Assembly (NCBI RefSeq): GCF_002387245.1
Contig: NZ_DGLD01000002.1
Coordinates: forward strand, 388,260 to 452,259
Length of the DNA stretch: 64,000 bases
Reading direction: 5' to 3'
DNA from: Brevundimonas sp. UBA4553
Lineage (GTDB): Bacteria; Pseudomonadota; Alphaproteobacteria; Caulobacterales; Caulobacteraceae
Below, in pieces: positions 1 to 9,558 of the stretch (its first letter is position 1; each line of letters starts with the position of its first letter). A program made the position numbers and the translations under genes. Under the pieces are notes generated by a model that saw nothing but the letters and a program-made list of their open reading frames with translations, did no database searches and had not been told where the DNA came from.

Positions 1-1366
1 ACTGCTTGTTGGTGACGTTGACCTCGATCGGGCCGAGGTCGTCGAAGCGATAGCCGCTGAGCAGCAGGTCGACGCCGCCGGCGGGGGCGGTGATGCCTGG
101 CAGTCGATTGGGATTGGCCGCGCCCCCCGGCAGGGTTGTGGCCCCGAACGGGTTGTAGAAATTGGTCTTGGGAATGGTCAGGACGATCGACGACAGGGTG
201 CTGATCGGCGCCTGATAGGCAGTCGTTTCCGCCTGATAATAGCCCAGCTCGCCGAAGGCCTCGACGCTGTCGTTCAGCCGATACTTGCCGTTCAGGAAGA
301 CGTTGAGCCGTTCGACCTTGGGCATGACGCTGACGCCCTGGGCGGCCGAGTCCGAATAGAGGCGCGAATCGATTGCGGTGCCGGACTTGAGGCACAGACC
401 GGAGCCCAGCGCGGCGCTGCAGCCGGCGAAGCTCGACGGTTGCGTGCTGAAGGCTGTCAGGTTGGACGTGGCGCCGGGCAGGCGCACCGTGCCGCCGGTG
501 GGGCGGAACAGGCCCCAGGCCGTCAGGGACGAGCGGCTGTTAAGCGTGGTGGCGGTTTCATAGCCGGTGCCGGCGAACAACGGGCGCTTGTCCAGCGACG
601 CCGTGTAGTCCTGATCCGTCGTCGACAGTTCGGTGCGATGGTCATAGTTCAGGAAGGCCGAGAGATTGCCTCGTCCGTCGTTGAAGTCGCGACCGCCATA
701 GGCGCTGAAGTTGGTTTCACGCATGCCGGTGCCTTCGGCCCCGCCGTACTGGGCCGAGACGGTCAGGCCGTTCAGGTCGTCGCGCAGTACGGTGTTGATC
801 ACGCCAGCCACCGCATCGGCGCCGTAGATGGCCGCAGCGCCGTCGCGCAGCACCTCCAGGCGCCGCAGACCGGTCACCGGAATGGCGTTGGTGTTGTAGG
901 TCAGAACCGGGACCAGGTGTTCGTTGGCCTGGCTGGTCGGGTGCCCGACGACGCGACGGCCGTTCAGCAGCACCAGGGTGTTGCCGATGCCGAGGCTGCG
1001 CAGGTTGACCGAGCTGGTGTCGCCGCGCGCCGAGTTCGAGCTGGCCGGCAGGTAGGCCGAGTTGAACGTCACGTCGCCCATCTGGGGAATGGACCGCATC
1101 AGGTCGTCGCCCGACGTCGCGGCGACCGCCAGGATCTGCTCTTCGTTGACCACGGACACGGGCAGGGCCGCCGTCACCTTGGCCCCGCGGATCTGCGAGC
1201 CGACGACGACGATCTCGTCGACCTGTGTGGCCTGCGGCTCCTGAGCGTCCTGGGCGACGGCGCCCGTGGCGGCGCCGAACAACGCCGTGGTGGCCAACAT
1301 GGCCGTCTTCAGGCTTCGACGAGCGAAGGCTTCACGCATGGTCTGGTAGTCCCCGTTGGTGGTCAT
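1..1366 (-). CDS. TonB-dependent receptor, partial (N-terminal part)
   Basis: This is an outer-membrane active-transport receptor whose C-terminal barrel end lies beyond the window start. The reverse-strand translation shows a signal peptide (Arg-rich start, Ala/Leu core, cleavage near GAVAQD), a TonB-box-like stretch DEIVVVGSQIRG, and a plug domain with NLRSLGIGNTLVLLNGRRV and DGAAAIYGADAVAGVINTVL, both typical of plug domains. Barrel strands follow. Two in-frame ATGs are possible, at 1366 and 1339; both precede a usable signal peptide and neither has a clearly better ribosome site. It is divergent from the GGT-like gene and shares its upstream region. Substrate unknown; by context an amide or peptide. 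Confidence 0.93.
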   Translation of the reverse strand, partial: MTTNGDYQTMREAFARRSLKTAMLATTALFGAATGAVAQDAQEPQATQVDEIVVVGSQIRGAKVTAALPVSVVNEEQILAVAATSGDDLMRSIPQMGDVTFNSAYLPASSNSARGDTSSVNLRSLGIGNTLVLLNGRRVVGHPTSQANEHLVPVLTYNTNAIPVTGLRRLEVLRDGAAAIYGADAVAGVINTVLRDDLNGLTVSAQYGGAEGTGMRETNFSAYGGRDFNDGRGNLSAFLNYDHRTELSTTDQDYTASLDKRPLFAGTGYETATTLNSRSSLTAWGLFRPTGGTVRLPGATSNLTAFSTQPSSFAGCSAALGSGLCLKSGTAIDSRLYSDSAAQGVSVMPKVERLNVFLNGKYRLNDSVEAFGELGYYQAETTAYQAPISTLSSIVLTIPKTNFYNPFGATTLPGGAANPNRLPGITAPAGGVDLLLSGYRFDDLGPIEVNVTNKQ

Positions 1367-1690
1367 CGAACCCGGCATCCCCGATGTTCGCTTGGCGGCG
1401 GTTTTTCAGGCGCGAGGCGTCCGTCCCGGAATGCGCGATTGAAGTGAACTGCGTCTGACCCGGAGCTTTCCCCTCAGTCAGGACTAGAAACGGACACAAT
1501 CCCGCCGTCAACCGTTTCAGGTTAAATATTGCTGTTATTCAATATAATGGGCAAGGTAATCACTTTTAATCACCCTTGAGTTCGTCATTTGAGCAATGCT
1601 ATCGCTCGATCAGATGCGTCGGCATGTGATGTGAGTTTAAGCTTTCGTCCCGTCGTCGGATGAAATCATGCGAATTGTGACGGGGTGGCT
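1367..1690. promoter_or_regulatory. divergent intergenic region between receptor and GGT-like gene
   Basis: This stretch of about 324 bases has no gene and is clearly more AT-rich than its surroundings, as expected for two divergent promoters. It holds a perfect inverted repeat ATATTG-N8-CAATAT at 1526-1545 and an imperfect palindrome GAGC-N9-GCTC at 1591-1607. The 11-mer TTGAGCAATGC at 1589-1599 recurs exactly at 16008-16018, upstream of the second receptor gene. I cannot place the -10 and -35 boxes with confidence. Confidence 0.55.
1589..1607. promoter_or_regulatory. candidate operator, GAGCAA-type motif
   Basis: TTGAGCAATGC is followed by a mirrored GCTC, giving an imperfect palindrome about 90 bases before the GGT-like start. 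The same 11 bases occur at 16008-16018, and a related perfect inverted repeat (TTGCTC-N8-GAGCAA) lies at 16158-16177. The XRE-cupin regulator of this region is a plausible binder, but that is inference. Confidence 0.35.
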
Positions 1691-3430
1691 ATGCGTTCTC
1701 ATCTGACAGTTCTGGCGGTCGCGGCGGCGGCCTTGATTGCGGCGGCGCCCGCCCTGGCGCAGCAGGCCCCGGTCCAGACCCGGCCAGCGGTCGGCAGCGG
1801 CGGCGACATCGTCAACTACGGCCAGATCCACAGCCCGACGATCGGGCGGGGCGGCATGGTGGTGAGCCAGAGCGCGCTGGCGACCCAGGTCGGGGTGGAT
1901 ATCCTGAAGCAGGGTGGCAACGCCGTGGACGCGGCCGTGGCCGTGGCCTTCGCCGAGGCGGTGACCCTGCCGCGCGCGGGCAATATCGGCGGCGGCGGCT
2001 ATATGATCGTGCACATGGCGGCGACGGCGGACCGCCCGGCCCAGGACATCGCCATCAACTATTACGGCACGGCGCCGCGCGCCACGACGCCGGACTTCCT
2101 GCTGGACGACAGCGGCAAGTTCGACCGCCGCGCCCCCTCCAGCTTCCGAAACGTCTCGGTGCCCGGCACGGTCGCGGGCATGTGGGAGGCGCACAAGCGG
2201 TTCGGCGCCCTGACCTGGGCCCAGGTAGTGGCGCCTTCGGTCAAGCTGGCCGAGGACGGCGTGATCCTGTCGGACGGCGAAGCGGACGCCACCGCCGGCC
2301 GCGCCACGGTTCTGGCCACCGACCCCGGCGCGCGCGAAGCCTATCTGAAGGCCGACGGCACGCCCTATCGCGCGGGCGAACTGTTCAAGCAGCCGCAACT
2401 GGCGTGGAGCCTGCGTCAGGTGCAGCAGGGCGGAGCAGACGCCTTCTATCGCGGCGAGTTGGCCAAGAAGATCGTCGAGGGCGTGCAGGCGCGCGGCGGC
2501 ATCATGGATGCGCAGGACATGGCCGATTACCGCGCCGACGTGACCGCGCCGATCTGGTCCACCTATCGCGATCACCGCATCGCCTACATGCCGCCGACCG
2601 CTTCGGGCGTCAGCGTGGCCGAGGGGCTGAACCTGCTGGAGCACTTCCCCATGCGCGAACTGCGCTGGGGCAGCGTCGACAGCCTGCATCTGATTTCCGA
2701 GGCGATGAAGATCGTCTCGTCGGACCGCCGCCTGATCGGAGGCGCGCCGCAGTGGACGACGCCCGCGCAAGGTCTCGCCAGCAAGGAATTCGCCGCCGAA
2801 CGGGTCAAACTGATCCAGATGGATCGTTCGCTGGCCGCCGCCGACATCCCGGAGGGCAACCCCTATCCGTATGAGAGCCAGGACACGACCCACTATTCGG
2901 TGGCCGATGCTCACGGCAATGCGGTGTCGAACACCTACACCCTGTCCAACTCCTATGGCGCGCATGTCGCCCCGGTCGGGACCGGCATCCTGCTGAACAA
3001 CTCGCTCGACAACTTCTCGTGGGGGACGCGGGGCGAGCCAAACTCGCCAGCGCCGGGCAAGCGTCTGGGCTCGACCATCACGCCGATGATCGTGTTCGAT
3101 GACGACAAGCCCTGGCTGGTCACCGGCACGCCGGGCGGCGGCTACATCATCGCCACCATGGTGCAGCTGATTTCCAACGTCATCGACCATCAGTTGAACA
3201 TCGCCGAGGCGGCCATGCGCCCGCGCCTGAACCAGGGCGGCGGCGACAGTCCGCTGGAACTGGAGGGCGGCTTCTCGCCCGACGTCGAACGCCTGCTGGA
3301 GGCGCGCGGCCACACCGTTCGTCCATCCATGACAATGGGCAGCACCCAGTCCATCATGATCGAGGGCGATCGATTCCTGGGCGCGGCGGACACGCGTCGG
3401 CCCGACGCCCTGGCGCTGGGCGTCCAGTAA
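1691..3430 (+). CDS. gamma-glutamyltransferase-like Ntn hydrolase
   Basis: This is an exported two-subunit Ntn hydrolase of the GGT family, 579 residues from ATG 1691; an in-frame GTG sits six bases upstream. A signal peptide ends near ALAQQ. The autoprocessing site and nucleophile motif TTHYSVAD is intact, with Thr399 the expected new N-terminus of the small subunit; LLNNSLDNFS and VTGTPGGG follow as in GGTs. Against my memory of the E. coli enzyme, several gamma-glutamyl-binding residues differ: Arg114 becomes Tyr125, Asn411 becomes Ser419, Gln430 becomes Ser438 and Asp433 becomes Asn441. That suggests a different acyl group, as in acylase-like relatives. The next gene follows after 34 bases, so the two are probably co-transcribed. 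Confidence 0.9.
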   Translation: MRSHLTVLAVAAAALIAAAPALAQQAPVQTRPAVGSGGDIVNYGQIHSPTIGRGGMVVSQSALATQVGVDILKQGGNAVDAAVAVAFAEAVTLPRAGNIGGGGYMIVHMAATADRPAQDIAINYYGTAPRATTPDFLLDDSGKFDRRAPSSFRNVSVPGTVAGMWEAHKRFGALTWAQVVAPSVKLAEDGVILSDGEADATAGRATVLATDPGAREAYLKADGTPYRAGELFKQPQLAWSLRQVQQGGADAFYRGELAKKIVEGVQARGGIMDAQDMADYRADVTAPIWSTYRDHRIAYMPPTASGVSVAEGLNLLEHFPMRELRWGSVDSLHLISEAMKIVSSDRRLIGGAPQWTTPAQGLASKEFAAERVKLIQMDRSLAAADIPEGNPYPYESQDTTHYSVADAHGNAVSNTYTLSNSYGAHVAPVGTGILLNNSLDNFSWGTRGEPNSPAPGKRLGSTITPMIVFDDDKPWLVTGTPGGGYIIATMVQLISNVIDHQLNIAEAAMRPRLNQGGGDSPLELEGGFSPDVERLLEARGHTVRPSMTMGSTQSIMIEGDRFLGAADTRRPDALALGVQ

Positions 3431-3464
3431 GCCGTTCAGTTTCAGTCAACCGCGGGGGCGGCCT

Positions 3465-5930
3465 ATGGTGCGCGAAATTCTGCTGGCGAGCGTCGCCAGC
3501 CTGGTTCTGGTCGCGGGCGCCGGGCCCGTCATGGCTCAGACGGCTAGCGGGCGTCCCGCTGCGAGCGCCGCCTTCCAGGAGGGGCCGTTCGGCGTCCGTG
3601 TGGATCGCGAGAAGGGCAAGGTTCTGGTGCGACTGCCGGCGCCGGACGAAGGCGGGGTTTTGGGCCGCTACCTCTATCAGCCCGGCCTGTCTGCGGGTCT
3701 GGGCATGGACGGGGTCGGGCTGGACCGTTCGGGTCTGGGCCAGACCCAGATCATCGCCTTCCAGAAGGTCGGCAACCGCGTTCTGGCGCGGTTCGAGAAC
3801 AACCGCTTTCGCGCCGTCGGCGCCGGGGCGGACCAGCAGAACGCCGTGACGGCCTCGTTCGCCCCGTCGGTGATCTGGGCGACCGATGTCGCCGAGACCC
3901 ACGCCGACGGCTCGGTCACGGTGGACCTGTCCAGCTTTCTCGAACGCGATGCGGTCAACGCCGCCGCACGGTTGAAGCGCGGGCGGCAGGGCACGTTCAA
4001 GGCGGCGCCGACGCTGGGCTATCTCGATCTCGATCAGACCCTGGTCTTCCCCGACAACGTCGAGTTCCAGAGCGTCCAGACTTTCACCAGCGACGAACCG
4101 GGCATGGAGTTGTCGCGGGTGGCGCCGGATCCCCGCTCGGTGACCATCGCCGTGCGCCATTCCTTCATACGGTTGCCCGACGACGGGTTCGTCAGCGTGC
4201 CGCACGATCCGCGCTCCGGCACCTCGGCCCAGATTCTGGTGACGGATTTCGCCGCCGATCTGGATCAGCCGGTGGTCAGCCGTCTGGCGCGCCGCTTCCG
4301 TCTGGAGAAGACCGATCCGACCGCCGCGCGCTCGACGGTGAAGAAGCCCATTGTCTTCTATGTGGACCGCGCCGCGCCCCAAGCCATCCGTGAGGCCTTG
4401 ATCGACGGCGGCAATTGGTGGGCGCAAGCCTTTGATCGCGCAGGCTACGTGGACGCCTTTCGCGTGGAGCTGCTGCCCAAGGGCGCGCACCCGATGGACG
4501 CGCGCTACAACATCGTTTCCTGGGTCCACCGCGAGACGCGCGGCTGGTCCACGGGCACCAGCGTCAATGATCCGCGCACCGGAGAGATCGTGCGAGGGGT
4601 GGTGCAACTGGGCTCGCTGCGGGACCGTCAGGACAAGATGATCTTCGAGGGCCTGGTCGGCGCCGACCGCAGCGGCACGGGGGGCGAGGACGACCCCGAC
4701 CGTCTGGCCTATCAGCGCCTGCGCCACCTGTCGGCGCACGAGATCGGTCACGCCCTGGGCATCGCTCACAACTTCGCCGCTTCGACCTATGAGGATCGCG
4801 CCTCGGTCATGGATTATCCGGCCCCCTGGGTGATCGCTGACGGCGATCGTCTGGACTTCAGTCGCGCCTATACGACCGGGGTCGGGGCCTGGGACCGATA
4901 CGTGGTGGACTGGCTGTATGGGGACGCGCCGGGGCAGGATCCGGTCGCACGCCGCGCCGCCCTGGCGGCCGACTCTCAGGCCAAGGGGTATCGCTTCGTT
5001 TCGGACAGCGACACGCGGGCGCTGGGCGGGGCCCAGCCCTACAGCGCCATGTGGGACAACGGGACGGATCCGGTGGCCGAGTTCGCCAACGTCATGGCGG
5101 TGCGCAAGATCGCGCTGGACCGTTTCGGCCTCGACAACATCCCCGACGGCGCGGCGGCGGCGGACCTGCAAAGGGTGATCGTGCCCATCTACCTTTATCA
5201 CCGCTATCAGACGACGGCGGTGGCGCGCCTGATCGCGGGGGTGGACTACCGCTATGCGGTCAAGGGCGATGGGAACGAGACCGCGGAGGTCGTGCCCGCC
5301 GAACGCCAGCGCGCGGCGCTGGGCGCCCTGATGCAGGCCCTGTCGCCCGAGGCGCTGGATCTGCGCGATCTCTTGATCGACCTGCTGTCGTCGGGTCAGT
5401 CAGGCAATAGTGATCGCCAGACCGACATCGAACTGTTTGCGGGCAAGACCGACGCCGTGTTCGACCCGTCCTCGGCGGCGGCGACGGCCTCGGAGGTGGT
5501 GTTCGAATCCCTGCTGGCGCCCGAACGTCTGAACCGCCTGGTCGAGCAGCAGCGTCGCGATGAGGGGCAACTGGGCCTGCCCGAGACGCTGGATCGCGTG
5601 GCGGCGACGGTTGGCGGCGGCGTTGCGCTCAGTCCGCGCCAGATGGAGCTGCGTCGTGCGGTGCGCGCGCGTTACGTCGCCGGTCTGGCGACCCTGATCC
5701 AGGGCAAGGACCTGTCGTCGACGGCCCAAGGCGTGGTGCGAGACCATGCGCGGCGCTTTGGCGAGCAGTTGAAACGCTGCCGTGGCGACCGGCTGGAGAC
5801 GGCCCAGTGCGCCTATCTGGGCGGGCTGCTGACCGGGCCGGTCGAGGATCTGAAAGCCCTGACCGAAGGGGAGCGGGCGGTTCAGCCCATTCCCCCCGGC
5901 GCCCCGATCGGCAGCGACGACTGGCTGTAG
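3465..5930 (+). CDS. exported zinc-dependent metalloprotease (DUF5117/DUF4953 type)
   Basis: This 821-residue protein has a signal peptide ending near GPVMAQ. The zinc site HEIGHALGIAHN starts at His425 and supplies three His ligands and the catalytic Glu426. A methionine-turn-like SVMDYP follows around Met449, so the architecture is metzincin-like. The N-terminal 300 residues and the long C-terminal helical part fit large uncharacterised zinc-dependent metalloproteases that are common in TonB-rich bacteria. It probably degrades proteins or peptides in the periplasm or outside the cell, feeding the importer encoded just downstream on the other strand. The product family is clear; the physiological substrate is not. 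Confidence 0.88.
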   Translation: MVREILLASVASLVLVAGAGPVMAQTASGRPAASAAFQEGPFGVRVDREKGKVLVRLPAPDEGGVLGRYLYQPGLSAGLGMDGVGLDRSGLGQTQIIAFQKVGNRVLARFENNRFRAVGAGADQQNAVTASFAPSVIWATDVAETHADGSVTVDLSSFLERDAVNAAARLKRGRQGTFKAAPTLGYLDLDQTLVFPDNVEFQSVQTFTSDEPGMELSRVAPDPRSVTIAVRHSFIRLPDDGFVSVPHDPRSGTSAQILVTDFAADLDQPVVSRLARRFRLEKTDPTAARSTVKKPIVFYVDRAAPQAIREALIDGGNWWAQAFDRAGYVDAFRVELLPKGAHPMDARYNIVSWVHRETRGWSTGTSVNDPRTGEIVRGVVQLGSLRDRQDKMIFEGLVGADRSGTGGEDDPDRLAYQRLRHLSAHEIGHALGIAHNFAASTYEDRASVMDYPAPWVIADGDRLDFSRAYTTGVGAWDRYVVDWLYGDAPGQDPVARRAALAADSQAKGYRFVSDSDTRALGGAQPYSAMWDNGTDPVAEFANVMAVRKIALDRFGLDNIPDGAAAADLQRVIVPIYLYHRYQTTAVARLIAGVDYRYAVKGDGNETAEVVPAERQRAALGALMQALSPEALDLRDLLIDLLSSGQSGNSDRQTDIELFAGKTDAVFDPSSAAATASEVVFESLLAPERLNRLVEQQRRDEGQLGLPETLDRVAATVGGGVALSPRQMELRRAVRARYVAGLATLIQGKDLSSTAQGVVRDHARRFGEQLKRCRGDRLETAQCAYLGGLLTGPVEDLKALTEGERAVQPIPPGAPIGSDDWL

Positions 5931-5954
5931 ATCCCCCAGCCGCCGGGCGAGGGC

Positions 5955-7084
5955 TTACAGCTCCCGCCAGGTCTGGCCGGTCTGACCTTCGTAGTTGGCG
6001 GCGTGATAGACGCCGCGGGCGATGGCGCGGGCCAGCACGTCCGCGGCGACATTGCCGAGCTGCGCCACCGCGACCTGACGCATGGCCGGGTTGTCGATGA
6101 CCTTCTTGCCGGTCGACAGGCAGAACAGGGTGTCGCCGTCGAAGGGGGCGTGGCTGGGGCGGATGGCGCGGGCCATGCCGTCCTGGGCCATGATCGCCAG
6201 ACGCTGACACTCCACGCGGGTCAGGGCCACGTCGGTGGCGATGCAGGCGATGGTGGTGTTTTCGCGCGGACGGGCGCGGCCTTTCGACAGGCCCCAGTCC
6301 TCGGCCGAGGCGGCGAGGCCGGCCGAGCCCATGCCGCCGAACTCGTCGCCGATCTCGAACGGCGCGGCCCAGAAGGTCTTGCCGCCCGGCGCCACCACGG
6401 CGCCGACGCTGTTGACCGCCACGATGGCGCCGACGGTCCAGCCGTTGGCCATCAGGGCGGAGGCCGAACCGATGCCGCCCTTCAGCGCGCCCGCCTCGGC
6501 GCCATAGCCGGCGCCGGCGGTGCCGAGGTCGAAGCGGTCGCCCGCCGCCTCCAGCGCCTCGACGGCGAGGCGGCGATAGGGGGGATCCATTTCCCAGTTC
6601 TTGTTCCCGCCATTGGCCAGGTCATAGAGGCAGGCGGTCGGGACGATGGGCGAGGGCGGCACACCGGGCGCGCCGCCCATGCCGTAGCCGCGTCCGCGCA
6701 TACCCATCCAGGCGGCGATGCCGTCGCCGGAGGCCAGACCGTAAACCGACCCGCCCGACAGGACGATGGCGTCCACCTCCTGCACCAGGTTTTCGGGCTT
6801 CAGCACGTCGGTCTCGCGCCCGGCGGGACCGCCGCCGCGCACGTCCACGGCGGCGACGGCGGGCTTTTCGGCCAGGATGACGGTGACGCCGGTACGGACG
6901 CCCGCGTCATGGGCCTGACCGATCTGAATGCCCTCGACATCCGTGATCAGGTTCAGCGGGCCGGTGCGGCCCGAAGCCTGGCTTTGGGCGCGGGCGGCGG
7001 ACTGCGCTGCCGGTCTGGCGCTGGCGACGCCGGCGGCGGAGGCGGCGGCGCCGATCAGGGCCGAGCCGAGGACGGTTCTACGGT

Positions 7085-7088
<4 letters not shown>
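5955..7088 (-). CDS. P1 family (S58) Ntn peptidase, NylC/DmpA-like, Tat-exported
   Basis: This is a self-processing N-terminal-nucleophile amidase of 377 residues. The N-terminus has a twin-arginine motif (NRRTVLG) before an Ala-rich hydrophobic core, which implies folded export by Tat. The C-terminal half has RENTTIACIAT and PFDGDTLFCLST, which line up well with the nylon-oligomer hydrolase NylC as I remember it, whose chain is cut before a catalytic Thr in an N-T-T sequence. The equivalent cut here would be Asn277/Thr278. Known family members cleave beta-aminoacyl peptides, D-aminopeptides or 6-aminohexanoate oligomers. Its ATG overlaps the stop of the upstream ABC ATPase gene (ATGA), so it is translationally coupled to the importer. 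Confidence 0.88.
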
Positions 7089-8701
<1,613 letters not shown>

Positions 8702-8703
8702 GC

Positions 8704-9558
8704 TCAACGCTCCCGCCGCACGCGCGGGTCGAACAGGTCGCGCAGGCCGTCGCCGGTCAGGCTGAGGCCCAGCACGGTCACGAAGATGGCGAGGCCGGGC
8801 ATTATGGCCAGCCACGGCGCGAAGCCGATCATGGTCTGGGCCTCGGCCAGCATCCGGCCCCAGCTGGCCGCGGGCGGCTGGGCGCCAAGGCCGACATAGG
8901 AGAGGCCCGCCTCGGCGACGATGCCAACGGCGAACTGGATCGCGGCCTGGACGACCAGCAGGCTCATCAGGTTCGGCAGGATGTGCTGGAGCGAGATCAG
9001 GGCTTTCGACTTGCCCGCCGTGCGGGCGGCCAGGACGTATTCGCGGGTCCATAGCCCTTGCGCCGCGCCACGCGCGACGCGGGTGAAGACGGGGATGTTG
9101 AAGACGCCGATGGCGATGACGGCGTTGATCGCGCCCGGTCCCATGACGGCGGTGATCATCACGGCCAGCAGCAGGGCCGGGAAGGCGAAGATCAGGTCGT
9201 TGCCGCGCATGACCAGTTCGTCGATCCAGCCGCCGCGCGCCGCCGCCGTCAGACCCAGCGGCGTGCCGACGCCGACGCCGATGCCAACGGCGACGAAGGC
9301 CACAATCAGGGAGTTCTGCGCGCCGGCCATGATCATCGACAGGACGTCGCGACCGAAGTGATCCGTGCCCGTCCAGTGGGCGGCGGAGGGGGCGGTCAGC
9401 TTGGCGGCGATGTCCACCGCTTCTACGTCATAGGGCGTCCAGACCAAGGCCAGCAGGGCGGTGGCCAGCACCACGGCGGTCAGCATCGCGCCAACGATCA
9501 GGGACAGGGGCCAGCGCACGCGGGGCTTCGCGACGGGGACGGCGGGGGCGTCGGTCAT
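8704..9558 (-). CDS. peptide ABC transporter permease (DppC type)
   Basis: This inner-membrane permease of 284 residues has about six hydrophobic segments, a short cytoplasmic N-terminus and the periplasmic motif HWTGTDHFGRDVLSMI that marks DppC/OppC proteins. The coupling-helix region is EYVLAARTAGKSKALISLQHILPN. Its start overlaps the stop of the binding-protein/permease fusion by four bases (ATGA). It forms a heterodimer with the DppB-like C-terminal domain of that fusion. Confidence 0.95.
   Translation of the reverse strand: MTDAPAVPVAKPRVRWPLSLIVGAMLTAVVLATALLALVWTPYDVEAVDIAAKLTAPSAAHWTGTDHFGRDVLSMIMAGAQNSLIVAFVAVGIGVGVGTPLGLTAAARGGWIDELVMRGNDLIFAFPALLLAVMITAVMGPGAINAVIAIGVFNIPVFTRVARGAAQGLWTREYVLAARTAGKSKALISLQHILPNLMSLLVVQAAIQFAVGIVAEAGLSYVGLGAQPPAASWGRMLAEAQTMIGFAPWLAIMPGLAIFVTVLGLSLTGDGLRDLFDPRVRRER

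Noticed and set aside
3354..5201. Reverse-strand open frame of about 615 codons opposite the metalloprotease
   Set aside because: Composition is that of an antisense shadow; the forward frame has a signal peptide and an intact zinc motif.
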